Notes: generated by a model not told the origin, from the sequence alone. A stretch of 64,000 nucleotides of DNA from Ruminococcus sp. XPD3002 (GCA_900119535.1 FPJT01000005.1:124001-188000); one strand, 5' to 3'. Positions 33,050 to 40,881 are shown, numbered from the stretch's first letter. Numbers and translations: made by a program.

Positions 33050-33199
33050 ATTCTGCACCTCCTTCCTGTATGGTCTGGAAGAAGGTTATTACCCCCTTCT
33101 CATACATCACTACAAAAAGAGGGCAAAAACGTATGGGGTAAAAGAAATATTCACCGAAGATTGGAGACTTGCACAAATCAAAGCATATTCTGATATCTA

Positions 33200-33715
33200 T
33201 TATTCATAATAATCTGCCAGCATCTTCCTGAGCTGAACGAGCGCACGGTCAATGCAGAACCGCACTGCCTTCGGAGTAACATTCTCCAGAAGTGCGATCT
33301 CTTCAAGCGATAATCTCTCAAAATAGTACAGCTCACATCTTCTCCGCTGTGACGGCTGCAAGGACCGGAGAGCATGATATAACGCAGCATTTTCAATCTG
33401 ATGAAAGCAGGTTTCTTCCGCAGATTCCACATAGATGCCTTCCAGAGCAGCGGTTTCATTCTCATCGAAATGGAACGGTACACGATGCCGGTAGTCGCAG
33501 ATTTCGATCCGCTTCTCCAATCGTTTCGACCGGAGCAATGCGATCAGCACCTCCTTTTCGACCTCGGCGGTCTCGTCCGTAGGGGTATCGAAGTCATAGA
33601 AATCCGACAGGTAGATCACATATTTTCCCTCATCGGTTTCGATGAAGCGGGGAGGAATCTCCCTCAGATCTGGCTCCATACGGTAGCAGGGATCGGTATC
33701 AGTTCTTCTTTTCAT
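33200..33715 (-). CDS. Sigma-factor-like regulator with region 4 helix-turn-helix
   Basis: A 171-residue protein whose C-terminal ~65 residues form a sigma-70 region 4 fold: ALRSLQPSQRRRCELYYFER, then LSLEEIALLENVTPKAVRFC, then IDRALVQLRKMLADYYE. The N-terminal part has no clear region 2. Such truncated sigma-like proteins often control transfer genes in clostridial elements. It is encoded upstream of pcfB in the same direction with a 150-bp gap, so it may activate that operon. I chose ATG 33715 with upstream GGAAAGGAC; a longer frame reaches 33799 but would run into the inverted repeat at 33758-33768. Target promoters are unknown. Confidence 0.75.
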   Translation of the reverse strand: MKRRTDTDPCYRMEPDLREIPPRFIETDEGKYVIYLSDFYDFDTPTDETAEVEKEVLIALLRSKRLEKRIEICDYRHRVPFHFDENETAALEGIYVESAEETCFHQIENAALYHALRSLQPSQRRRCELYYFERLSLEEIALLENVTPKAVRFCIDRALVQLRKMLADYYE

Positions 33716-33915
33716 GGTATTGTCCTTTCCGTCTGACTGCCGGAAAGGAAGCACAAAACGGCGACTGAACATCGTTCGATCGTGAAAAGGGCATAGCAAT
33801 ACTGCTATTGCTTTCTTTCCAGCAATCGGACTTTCTCAGTCGCCGTCTTGCTCAAATATTCAATTGTACGTTCTGATGCTGAGATTACTCCCGGCCAGAA
33901 GTCACCAAAACGCAA

Positions 33916-33959
33916 AAAGCACCCATCGTGCAGGTGATACCTTACACGATAGGTGCTTT
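33916..33959 (-). terminator. Terminator of the STAND gene
   Basis: Arms 33916-33930 and 33945-33959 (AAAGCACC[C/T]ATCGTG) pair over 15 bp with one mismatch. On the minus strand the hairpin is followed by TTTTTGCGTTTTGG, suiting termination of the gene at 34039-37104. Confidence 0.65.
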
Positions 33960-33962
33960 GGC

Positions 33963-34007
33963 ATCTGCTATCATCATAAGTATCATCATACTATGATTAT
34001 AGCAGAT
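33963..34007. repeat. 16-bp inverted repeat just after the STAND gene
   Basis: ATCTGCTAT[C/A]ATCATA at 33963-33978 pairs with 33992-34007 with one mismatch and a 13-nt loop that itself repeats ATCATCATA. It lies 32 bp past the STAND stop codon, between that gene and the terminator hairpin. It may be a second terminator stem or a protein-binding site. Confidence 0.5.
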
Positions 34008-34038
34008 ATTTATTTTCTTGTCAGTGACAAAGCCTGTG

Positions 34039-37000
34039 TCAGTTTTCAGGCGTAAATGTTTCTAAAGTATGAACATACGCCTTCAATTCCTCATCATCTG
34101 GATATTGCTCCGCAGTTTTCAATGCAGCTTGTTTGTATTTGTCTGCCAGATCCATTTCTCCCATCTTGCTGTAAGCAATACAAAGGTCAACCGCTATGTA
34201 GCCAATATCTGTTGAACCATTTTTATTCTGTTCGCACAGTCTTGCTGCTTTTACAAAATGCTTTGCTCCTTCCGGATAGTCATTCAGCAAACAATAACAG
34301 GTTCCTAACTTATGCTCCATTACACGTTCTAACAAGCTGTCATTTTCTATGAACTGCTCTAATTTCTTTAGGTTGTTGATCGCGTTCTGATAATCCTCCT
34401 TCCCCATAAGACACGTTGCGTAATCCAGATATAATTGTGCCAGATTCGGACTATCCTCAGCAAACACCTGCTTTACAAGTGTGATTGCTTTTACATAGTA
34501 AATCGCAGCTTCATCATAGCTGTCTGCGTGTTCAAGTATATCAGCAAAGTTTTGATAATCCCGGCATAAGTCAGTAGGAGGATAATTGCTGATTTGTTCG
34601 GCTTTCTGAATAATACCTCTATACATATCAACTGATTCCGGCATATGACCTGACTCAGAAAGAATAAGAGCTTTTGTACTGATGCATTGAATCATATGGT
34701 AGCTATATTCTCCGTAAAGATTCCGATATATCGAAACTGCCTTTTGACAATACTTTATCGCCTTGTCATACACTTCAATATCTTTACAGAAATTTGCATA
34801 TTCCAGATAGACATCAGCCAAATCCTGACAGTTCTGATCGAAATTCTTTTCACGGAATTGAATGACCTTCTGAAAGCAACGCTCTCCTTCATCGGCGTAT
34901 TCATTATATCCCTGATTGACATAACTGCCGCAAAGGGTAGCCATATAGAAGTAAAGCATGATTTTTTCGGAATCTTCTTCATCTATCACATCGGTCTGAA
35001 TCGCCTTTGTCAGCATTTCATACGCACCGTTCAGGTCTCCATATTCCTTATATATTTCTGCAATACTTGCGTAATCTGTAGCAAGCTCACGGGGCGGGAG
35101 ATCAGGCAGCTTTAAGTCGATTTCTAAAGCTTGATAATAGTAGTCTAAAGCCTTTCCGGGATTTCCGATGTGATAGTAGTAATTTCCGTATTTATGCCAA
35201 AGATACGCCCATTCCAACAAATCCTTTTTCTCAGGATCAATCTCAAGCATATATTTTTTTGCCGTATCATACTGAATCAGTGCGCCCTCAGCATCGTCAA
35301 TACGCAATAGATACTCCCCATAGTTTTTGTAATCCCGAATGAGAGCCTCCAGATTATCCAAAGTCAGATCTATTTCCAGTACCTTTTCAATCAACTGTCT
35401 GCAAATCGGATAGTTGCTTGCATCAAAGCACACATAGAACAGACGCAGCAGAAATGTCGCATCATCTTCATTTCCTAAATGGTCCTCCATAATATCTGCA
35501 ATAGACCATGAAAACGGAATCAAGTCCAGCTTCGTATATCCCTTACCCCAATTATCTCCGCATTCCAGTTCTTCTGATATTTTGTACATAAAAGGAGATA
35601 CCGTAACATATAGGACAGCTTTTTGCTGCTCCCGAACCGCTGCTGCAATGACGGAGTGCATCCAATAGATATGTTTTCTTTGATCCATAGAGTGTTCAAG
35701 CATACCCACATGAAACAAATGCATCAATATACTGTTCTTTTTGATACCAAACCAATTCTTCGCTTTGTCATAGCTGAACGGCAGGGTAGGAATAACAGAT
35801 ATGTATGTCAGAACCGTTTTATCTGCATCTGTAAACTGAACCAAAGAGAACAGAATGCACATCTGACGGATTATTGTTTCATCATTCTGCATCTTTTCAT
35901 GCTCACAGGAAACATCCTCATCGCTCAGTTTAAACCCTTTTTCAACGAGCTTGCGATACAGGCTGTACAGGTCTATGCCTTCCAGATACGCAGCTTTGGC
36001 AATAAAAACGACCATAATTGTCAGCCGCGCTGTCAAAACAATGATGTCATGCAATGCTTCATCGTTCTTATCCAAGTCATTATAATGATGATAAAACAGC
36101 ATCCGGCACTGTTCAAATGTCAACGGCTGCAAATCAAATGTGTGTGTGAATCCTCTGAGCGATCTTTGACGGCTTGTAGCAATGATATGGCATGGCAAAG
36201 AACTGAGTTGATTCAACCATGCATCATCCTCCGGCTTTTCAATATTATCTATCACAATCAGCAGCCGCTGTCGGTAAGCCTCTGCCATTTGCTTCATCGC
36301 AGCCCATGCATCATCTTCATCGCCTTCCATGCTAAATGCTTGTTTGATCGACAGTCGTAAATCATGATTATCGTAGGGAATCCATGCAAGGTACTCGATC
36401 TTCGTATCGGTTATTTTAGTATGGTGTATTCTATCCAGTAATGCTTTTATAAGCTCTGTTTTACCCAAACCGCCCACAGCAGATACAAGGATATAGGAAT
36501 ATTCATTGATCTCTTTATATAAGGTATCAAGATCACTTTCTCTGCCGATCAGCGTTTCTACACCGGCGCTTGGATAATCTGTCAGGAAAATCGGGTAATC
36601 CGCAGGAGGCGCATCATCATATAACCGCATAAATACAATGTCAATAAATTGATTCGCACCTGTCCGTGTCATGTAATCCGAATAATTCAGACAAACCAAT
36701 GCTGCTGTGACAGCACGCGAAAGAGTATAGATGCTTTCAAGAGCATTTTCAATAACGAGAGCCTTGACTGTAGAGGGGATATTGTGATCGTTCCTGACAA
36801 TATCAAGAATTTTACCGACTGTACGCTCATTATCAGAAGTATCCGTAAATACATAAGTTTCAACAGCCTTCCGCAGCAATTCAAAGCCTTCAACGGTGTG
36901 AAGACGTTTTGCCGTCTGCACACGAAGGTTACTCTTACCTGATGTGATGCGCCTAATTGAATCTGCATCACTGTTCTCATCAATTGCCTCATCTACCGAA

Positions 37001-37104
37001 CGAAACAGGAGAATATAGAAATCCTCCTTGGTTGTGATACCATGCCTTGGAGCGCTGCATTGATAAAGCAGATTAAATGCTTGGTAAAAATGCTTCTGAT
37101 TCAT
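34039..37104 (-). CDS. STAND (NB-ARC-like) NTPase with TPR-like repeats
   Basis: A 1021-residue protein in three parts. The N-terminal ~180 residues are helical and unrecognised (possible effector or adaptor). A STAND NTPase follows: LIGRESDLDTLYKEIN (about 183), Walker A SAVGGLGKTELIKALL (about 210), Walker B RLLIVIDNIEKPEDDAWLNQ (about 283), sensor IIATSRQRSLRG, then a winged-helix-like region. From about residue 590 to the end there are roughly ten TPR-like helix pairs (for example LWHKYGNYYYHIGNPGKALD, YYYQALEIDLKL). STAND proteins act as ligand-triggered switches, including anti-phage sensors (Avs and other NLR-like systems) and regulators. Start ATG 37104 has GGAGGTG seven bases upstream. 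It has its own promoter and terminator. A defence role is inferred. Confidence 0.82.
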   Translation of the reverse strand: MNQKHFYQAFNLLYQCSAPRHGITTKEDFYILLFRSVDEAIDENSDADSIRRITSGKSNLRVQTAKRLHTVEGFELLRKAVETYVFTDTSDNERTVGKILDIVRNDHNIPSTVKALVIENALESIYTLSRAVTAALVCLNYSDYMTRTGANQFIDIVFMRLYDDAPPADYPIFLTDYPSAGVETLIGRESDLDTLYKEINEYSYILVSAVGGLGKTELIKALLDRIHHTKITDTKIEYLAWIPYDNHDLRLSIKQAFSMEGDEDDAWAAMKQMAEAYRQRLLIVIDNIEKPEDDAWLNQLSSLPCHIIATSRQRSLRGFTHTFDLQPLTFEQCRMLFYHHYNDLDKNDEALHDIIVLTARLTIMVVFIAKAAYLEGIDLYSLYRKLVEKGFKLSDEDVSCEHEKMQNDETIIRQMCILFSLVQFTDADKTVLTYISVIPTLPFSYDKAKNWFGIKKNSILMHLFHVGMLEHSMDQRKHIYWMHSVIAAAVREQQKAVLYVTVSPFMYKISEELECGDNWGKGYTKLDLIPFSWSIADIMEDHLGNEDDATFLLRLFYVCFDASNYPICRQLIEKVLEIDLTLDNLEALIRDYKNYGEYLLRIDDAEGALIQYDTAKKYMLEIDPEKKDLLEWAYLWHKYGNYYYHIGNPGKALDYYYQALEIDLKLPDLPPRELATDYASIAEIYKEYGDLNGAYEMLTKAIQTDVIDEEDSEKIMLYFYMATLCGSYVNQGYNEYADEGERCFQKVIQFREKNFDQNCQDLADVYLEYANFCKDIEVYDKAIKYCQKAVSIYRNLYGEYSYHMIQCISTKALILSESGHMPESVDMYRGIIQKAEQISNYPPTDLCRDYQNFADILEHADSYDEAAIYYVKAITLVKQVFAEDSPNLAQLYLDYATCLMGKEDYQNAINNLKKLEQFIENDSLLERVMEHKLGTCYCLLNDYPEGAKHFVKAARLCEQNKNGSTDIGYIAVDLCIAYSKMGEMDLADKYKQAALKTAEQYPDDEELKAYVHTLETFTPEN

Positions 37105-37122
37105 ATCTACACCTCCGGTTGA

Positions 37123-37181
37123 TTGAAACATTGGTATATCCTAACTATCATCATTATATCACGATATACCAGATGTTTCAA
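37123..37181. promoter_or_regulatory. Operator-like inverted repeat across the STAND promoter
   Basis: TTGAAACATTGGTATATC (37123-37140) pairs with 37163-37181, the same sequence with one extra base. The two arms lie on either side of the minus-strand -10 box; one covers the -35 box and part of the spacer, the other the transcription start. This is where a dimeric repressor would bind. Confidence 0.55.
37153..37181 (-). promoter_or_regulatory. Promoter of the STAND gene
   Basis: Read on the minus strand: TTGAAA (37181-37176), 17-bp spacer, TATAAT (37158-37153), about 50 bp upstream of the start codon. It is nearly consensus, so tight control would need the overlapping repeat. Confidence 0.65.
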
Positions 37182-37226
37182 GGGGAATACCGAAAAAGAG
37201 AGCCTGAGTATCAAAACAAGATAAAA

Positions 37227-37261
37227 AATCCTTTGCATACCAGAAAGGTATACAAAGGATT
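37227..37261 (-). terminator. Terminator-like hairpin facing the STAND gene
   Basis: AATCCTTTG[C/T]ATACC arms (37227-37241 and 37247-37261) pair over 15 bp with one mismatch and a 5-nt loop. The minus strand continues with TTTTTTATCTTG, as in an intrinsic terminator. It would insulate the STAND promoter from minus-strand transcription leaving element 2. Confidence 0.6.
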
Positions 37262-37326
37262 TGTTGCAGATGAATGTTTGGCTTATGATTATGAACCTCT
37301 CCATGCAAGCACTATACATTAGACTT

Positions 37327-37427
37327 CCTCGGAAACTCAAAATCAAGAACGCTCGTTTCCATGATATGATACCATGCTTTCGACACGTTAAATATGGTAT
37401 ATTTTGGAAACGCATTAGTTTCCGAGG
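37327..37427. repeat. Nested imperfect palindrome of about 100 bp
   Basis: Outer arms CCTCGGAAACT (37327-37337) and AGTTTCCGAGG (37417-37427) are an exact 11-bp pair. Inside, 37354-37375 (CGTTTCCA...ATACCAT) pairs with 37394-37412 (ATGGTAT...TGGAAACG). It could be a recombination or end site of element 2, or a folded RNA. No protein is encoded. Confidence 0.55.
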
Positions 37428-37568
37428 AGGTTTATTATATTGGTGTTGTTCTTAAATTATTTTGAAAGCTATGCCTTGCCCGGTCATTTTTCTTAATCTT
37501 TACCCTACGAGTATCTCTTTAAGTGGCGGCTTCGACCTTCGGGTTATGAGCCGAAAACTGTTATTCAA

Positions 37569-37619
37569 ATTCCTCCTAATTAATGTTATAATATAATTAC
37601 AACATTAATTAGGAGGAAT
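37569..37619. promoter_or_regulatory. Perfect 19-bp inverted repeat covering the integrase ribosome binding site
   Basis: ATTCCTCCTAATTAATGTT (37569-37587) and its exact complement (37601-37619). The right arm contains AGGAGG, the integrase Shine-Dalgarno; the left arm and loop contain TATAAT (37587-37592), with a weak TTCAAA 17 bp before it. A transcript from upstream would fold and hide the ribosome binding site, whereas one started at the internal promoter would lack the left arm. Confidence 0.7.
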
Positions 37620-37624
37620 ACAAA

Positions 37625-38605
37625 ATGGAAAAAAAGATAACTTTAAATGAATGGTTGATGAAGTGGTTTTCACTTTATTCAAAACCAAATATCAAGCATT
37701 CTACAGCTGTCAGCTACGAATGCTATATCCGTAAACACATTGTTCCAGTAATTGGTGATGTGTATATGGAAAATATAAATCTTGATGTATTGCAAGAGTT
37801 TTTTAATTTTATAAGTACTGAATTATCACCTAAGAGTGTATCCAACATACGAATGATGTTACATTCAGCCTTTAAAATTGCCAATTTAAATGACATTATT
37901 AATAAAAATTATATAGAATATGTTACTATTCCTAAAGTAATACGAAAAGAAATGCGAGTATTCACAAGAGCGGAACAAGCCAAATTACTTATTACATTAA
38001 CCAATACCGATGAGCCCTATGCTTTCGGTATTTTTTTATGCCTTACAACAGGAATCAGAGTTGGTGAATTATGTGCTTTAACTTGGAGTGATATTGATTT
38101 TATCAATAGACGATTAATGATCCGAAAGACATTACAGCGTCTAATGACACTTGATAATAACAGCAAAACTAAAACCAAAATTTACATAGATACACCTAAG
38201 AGTATTTCTTCAATAAGAGATATTCCTTTGAATGAAGATATAATGACAAGCATAGTTAAGCATCAAGAAAACATGGTTAAACATTTTGGGCAAAACATCC
38301 TATCCCCTACCGAATTTATTATAACACATAAGAAAGGATCATCCTCTGAACCTAAAACAATTCAAGGATACTTTAAAAAAGTATTAGAATATTCAGGCAT
38401 TTCTAAAGCAAATGTTCATGCACTTAGACACACTTTTGCAACAAGAGCTTTAGAAGCTGGTGTAGACTTCAAAACGTTAAGTGTTTTACTCGGTCATTCA
38501 GACATAAATGTTACTATGAACCGGTACGCTCATGTACTGGAGGACACGAAAATTGAAGCAATGAAAAATATTACTTCGGTTATTCTTTCTCCATGTGAGA
38601 ATTGA
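37625..38605 (+). CDS. Tyrosine integrase of element 2
   Basis: A 326-residue tyrosine recombinase, the first plus-strand gene of element 2 and most likely the enzyme that integrates and excises it. The core-binding domain spans about residues 8-110 (NEWLMKWFSLYSKPNIKHST) and the catalytic domain about 115-326, with R in TTGIRVGELCALTWSDID, H-x-x-R in VHALRHTFATRALEAG, and VLLGHSDINVTMNRYAHVLE with the last H and the nucleophile Y. AGGAGG is eight bases before the start. It is AT-rich, like the rest of element 2, and clearly distinct from the recombinase at 4.1 kb. No short excisionase-like gene adjoins it. Confidence 0.93.
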   Translation: MEKKITLNEWLMKWFSLYSKPNIKHSTAVSYECYIRKHIVPVIGDVYMENINLDVLQEFFNFISTELSPKSVSNIRMMLHSAFKIANLNDIINKNYIEYVTIPKVIRKEMRVFTRAEQAKLLITLTNTDEPYAFGIFLCLTTGIRVGELCALTWSDIDFINRRLMIRKTLQRLMTLDNNSKTKTKIYIDTPKSISSIRDIPLNEDIMTSIVKHQENMVKHFGQNILSPTEFIITHKKGSSSEPKTIQGYFKKVLEYSGISKANVHALRHTFATRALEAGVDFKTLSVLLGHSDINVTMNRYAHVLEDTKIEAMKNITSVILSPCEN

Positions 38606-38609
38606 TAGC

Positions 38610-38672
38610 ATCACGGACTGTGGTTGCAAACGCAGCAAGGGCAGTTGAGCCTTCACTGCCCTGTTCCGTGAT
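38610..38672. other. Structured intergenic segment between integrase and parA
   Basis: ATCACGGA (38610-38617) pairs with TCCGTGAT (38665-38672), enclosing GTTGC/GCAGC and GGGCAGT/ACTGCCC (38639-38661), which together could fold as a three-way junction. There is no T-tract. It could end integrase transcription, be an RNA regulator, or be a recombination site. Confidence 0.45.
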
Positions 38673-38731
38673 TATAAATTTATAAGAAGGCTAATAAAAC
38701 CGCACAAAAATGTGCAGAAAGAAGGCTCATT

Positions 38732-39400
38732 ATGAAGAAAATAGGTATCTACAACAACAAAGGAGGCGTAGCAAAAACTACGTCGATAATCAATCTTGCT
38801 TACGCTTTTGCAAAAAGAGGTAAGCGCATTCTTGTGGTTGATTGTGACTGTCAAGAGAACTGCTTTTCATTCTTCTTTTCAGACAAGTCAACAAAAGAAA
38901 TATTTGATACAGAGTACGATAATATTTCACATACTACTTGGGATAAGTTCAATTCGGTTAAAGAAACAAGCATTATAAATGAGTATGACTACATACTATT
39001 TGACTTACCTCCGGCACTTAGTGATGAAGTAAAGCTTATAATTAAATATCTCGATGCAGTATATGTTCCTACTATGCTTGGAGAATTTGAGATACAAGGA
39101 CTTAAAAAAGTCACTGATGAGATAAATCATCAGGGTACAAAACTCGGCGGTATATTCGTAACGATGTTTCAGGCTAAAAATGATAAGGAACTTATCGAAG
39201 ATTTCAGAAGGATTCTCCAGAATCGCCTTATGAAATCAGTAATTCCTTATTCAACTACAGTACGTGAATCTCAGAAATCGGGACTGCCGATTGAAGCTTA
39301 CTTCATTGAAAGAAATGTGCCGAATATCGGTACAGCTTGGAAAATAGTTAATGCATACGAAGCTTTAGCAGATGAGATAATTAAGGAGGTAGAAGCATGA
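38732..39400 (+). CDS. parA: ParA partition ATPase
   Basis: A 222-residue Walker-type ATPase of the ParA/Soj family that moves plasmid-like DNA together with ParB. It has the deviant P-loop YNNKGGVAKTTSIINLAYAF, the VVDCDCQEN motif (Walker A') and the downstream YDYILFDLPPALSDEV (Walker B). It is a short ParA without an N-terminal DNA-binding domain, so it is unlikely to repress its own promoter directly. It overlaps parB by 4 nt (ATGA). Its presence suggests that element 2 persists as an extrachromosomal form for at least some time. Confidence 0.93.
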   Translation: MKKIGIYNNKGGVAKTTSIINLAYAFAKRGKRILVVDCDCQENCFSFFFSDKSTKEIFDTEYDNISHTTWDKFNSVKETSIINEYDYILFDLPPALSDEVKLIIKYLDAVYVPTMLGEFEIQGLKKVTDEINHQGTKLGGIFVTMFQAKNDKELIEDFRRILQNRLMKSVIPYSTTVRESQKSGLPIEAYFIERNVPNIGTAWKIVNAYEALADEIIKEVEA

Positions 39401-40401
39401 AAAACATGTTTGATAATTTATCAGCTATCGTATCAAATACACTTACCGATAGCATCCAGATGATAGATATAGAAGAACTGCATGAGTCAGCTGATAACTT
39501 CTTTGTACTTGAAAATATTGAGTCATTCGCACAGATAATTCTCGGTCAGGGTGGTGTAAAAGATAATCTAATCGTCAGACCGCTTGAAACAGGCGGATAT
39601 GAAATAATCAGCGGTCATCGCCGCAGAGCTGCGGTACAGTGGCTTATAGACAATGGGGAGAATATATCTCACTTTCTCCCCTGCCTTGTACAGAACTATA
39701 CTGACGAGGACGATAAAATGCTTGACCTGATACTCATGAACGTATCAGCTCGTCAGCTATCTGATCCAGAGCTTTGGAAAAGCTACGAAACAATTGATAA
39801 AATACTTAAAGAAAAGAAAGCCAAAGGTGAATATTTCGGCAGAATAAGAGATGATATAGCAAAACATCTCGGCGTTTCCTCCGCACAAGTAGGAAAAATG
39901 CAGAATATTGAGAAAAACGCAATAGAACCTGTTAAGGAAGCCATTGCAAGTGGTAATCTTTCGATAAGTACCGCTAATGAAATTGCAAAGCTTGACAAAG
40001 CTGAACAGAGTAGCATTCGTGATCTTAGTAAGATTCAGCCAAAAGATATAAAAAAGAATTCATCAGCTGACACAAATATCAACGATTATAGTGCAAACTC
40101 TGACTGTGAAAACAAGTACGTTGATACAAATATCAACGATGATATAAGAATTGATGATGAACCAGAGCTTCAAGCTAAACTTAAAGAAATGGAATTGAAA
40201 CGCTTAGGTGGAGAAAAAGAAAGTGTTACAAGTAGTACTGATGATAAGTATACTGTTAATGCTATGAAAGGGTATATGATGTTTGCTGCTGAGGAAGCTG
40301 CTTTTTCAGTAGAACAGATAAACGCTCTCATGGGCGGAATGATTAAAGCGCTTTCTAACCATGATAAAGCAGAAGCTGAAAATAAATTTCTTTCAAAATA
40401 A
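39397..40401 (+). CDS. parB: ParB-like partition protein
   Basis: A 334-residue ParB-family CTPase/DNA-binding protein. The N-terminal domain has the CTP-binding boxes (DNLIVRPLETGGYEIISGHR, then RRAAVQWLI), followed by LDLILMNVSARQLSDPELW and a helix-turn-helix around DDIAKHLGVSSAQVGKMQNI (about residues 145-165). After a linker (about 215-270), a helical C-terminal dimerisation part follows. The linker includes two copies of a D-T-N-I-N sequence, because the gene contains two copies of the palindrome found throughout element 2. A ParB whose own gene carries its probable binding sites could regulate itself by spreading; that is inference. Confidence 0.88.
   Translation: MKNMFDNLSAIVSNTLTDSIQMIDIEELHESADNFFVLENIESFAQIILGQGGVKDNLIVRPLETGGYEIISGHRRRAAVQWLIDNGENISHFLPCLVQNYTDEDDKMLDLILMNVSARQLSDPELWKSYETIDKILKEKKAKGEYFGRIRDDIAKHLGVSSAQVGKMQNIEKNAIEPVKEAIASGNLSISTANEIAKLDKAEQSSIRDLSKIQPKDIKKNSSADTNINDYSANSDCENKYVDTNINDDIRIDDEPELQAKLKEMELKRLGGEKESVTSSTDDKYTVNAMKGYMMFAAEEAAFSVEQINALMGGMIKALSNHDKAEAENKFLSK
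40066..40084. repeat. Palindrome copy 1 (degenerate), inside parB
   Basis: GCTGACACAAATATCAACG: the right half is perfect, the left half has two changes. In the parB reading frame it gives A-D-T-N-I-N-D. Probably a weak or decaying ParB site. Confidence 0.5.
40119..40138. repeat. Palindrome copy 2, inside parB
   Basis: CGTTGATACAAATATCAACG, 8-bp perfect arms around CAAA. Encodes V-D-T-N-I-N-D in the parB linker. Confidence 0.7.
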
Positions 40402-40466
40402 GGAAAGAACCAAATGAATCGAGATATTCTTTAAAAGTTTTTGAAAGACGAGGAGGATGAATCTAT

Positions 40467-40676
40467 ATGAACTGTACGCTTGGTACAATTGGAATAATTA
40501 TAAGCCTGATAATAGAAGTATATGTATATTCACGTTTGATGCCAGTTGCTTTAAGACTGGCTGATAAAACACAAAAGCCTATATACAAAAAAATTACAAT
40601 AGCAGTGCTACTCGCTGTACCAATACTTTTACTTGCATTGTTTGAGATATACCTATTTGTATATCTCAAACGATAA
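40467..40676 (+). CDS. Small two-pass membrane protein
   Basis: A 69-residue protein with GAGGAGG upstream. It contains two membrane segments (IGIIISLIIEVYVYSRL and ITIAVLLAVPILLLALFEIY) joined by a short basic loop (ALRLADKTQKPIYKK), ending in LKR. It is the first of a run of small unknown genes between parB and ssb. No family is recognised. Tight spacing and good ribosome binding sites argue that the run is a real operon. Confidence 0.65.
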   Translation: MNCTLGTIGIIISLIIEVYVYSRLMPVALRLADKTQKPIYKKITIAVLLAVPILLLALFEIYLFVYLKR

Positions 40677-40686
40677 GGAGAACGAT

Positions 40687-40881
40687 ATGGAGAAAATCTA
40701 TATTCATTGCGATACAATATCGCAGTTCAAAGCTCTGAGAGAAATACAGCGCTCCTTCCTTCCAGAGGGAGTGCTGAGCTTGAAGCTCATCGAGGACGGT
40801 ATAAGACTAACCGATCAGACAGGAGCAACAGCAGATTTTATTTACGTTTCCGAAAGTGATACAGTTATTTTATCACAGTAA
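40687..40881 (+). CDS. Small soluble protein, unknown
   Basis: A 64-residue protein starting at ATG 40687, with AAGGAG overlapping the end of the previous gene; the longer frame from 40633 lies in that gene. It has mixed alpha/beta character (MEKIYIHCDTISQFKALREI, then EDGIRLTDQTGATADFIYVS). I do not recognise it. It follows the membrane protein with a 10-nt gap, so the two are co-transcribed. Confidence 0.6.
   Translation: MEKIYIHCDTISQFKALREIQRSFLPEGVLSLKLIEDGIRLTDQTGATADFIYVSESDTVILSQ

Larger units (their letters stand above)
33716..34038. other. Intergenic region of successive inverted repeats
   Basis: 323 bp between the sigma-like gene and the STAND gene without a credible coding frame. 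It contains, from left to right: CCTTTCCG/CGGAAAGG (33725-33749), ACGGCGACTGA (33758-33768) with its exact complement at 33836-33846, AGCAATA/TATTGCT inside that, a 15-bp pair (33916-33959) and a 16-bp pair (33963-34007). Such clustering suits a structured leader RNA of the sigma-like gene, terminators of the STAND gene, or a transfer origin. No one of these can be chosen from the sequence alone. Confidence 0.55.
37182..37568. other. Intergenic junction between the STAND gene and element 2
   Basis: 387 bp with no supported gene. It holds a terminator-like hairpin (37227-37261), a nested 100-bp palindrome (37327-37427), and a 37526-37555 stretch that looks like a methionine tRNA anticodon arm but lacks the rest of a tRNA. 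The left boundary of element 2 probably falls in this stretch, because the next gene is its integrase. Confidence 0.4.

Noticed and set aside
37107..37415. Minus-strand open frame of about 100 codons between the STAND gene and the integrase.
   Set aside because: It runs through a terminator-like hairpin, the STAND promoter and two inverted repeats, and has no ribosome binding site, so coding is unlikely.
37526..37555. Possible tRNA-Met, or tRNA fragment as attachment site: on the minus strand TTCGGCTCATAACCCGAAGG looks like an anticodon arm.
   Set aside because: No acceptor stem, D-arm or T-arm can be found on either side, and the 5-bp anticodon stem needs a bulge. It may be a chance match or a worn remnant, so I do not annotate a tRNA.
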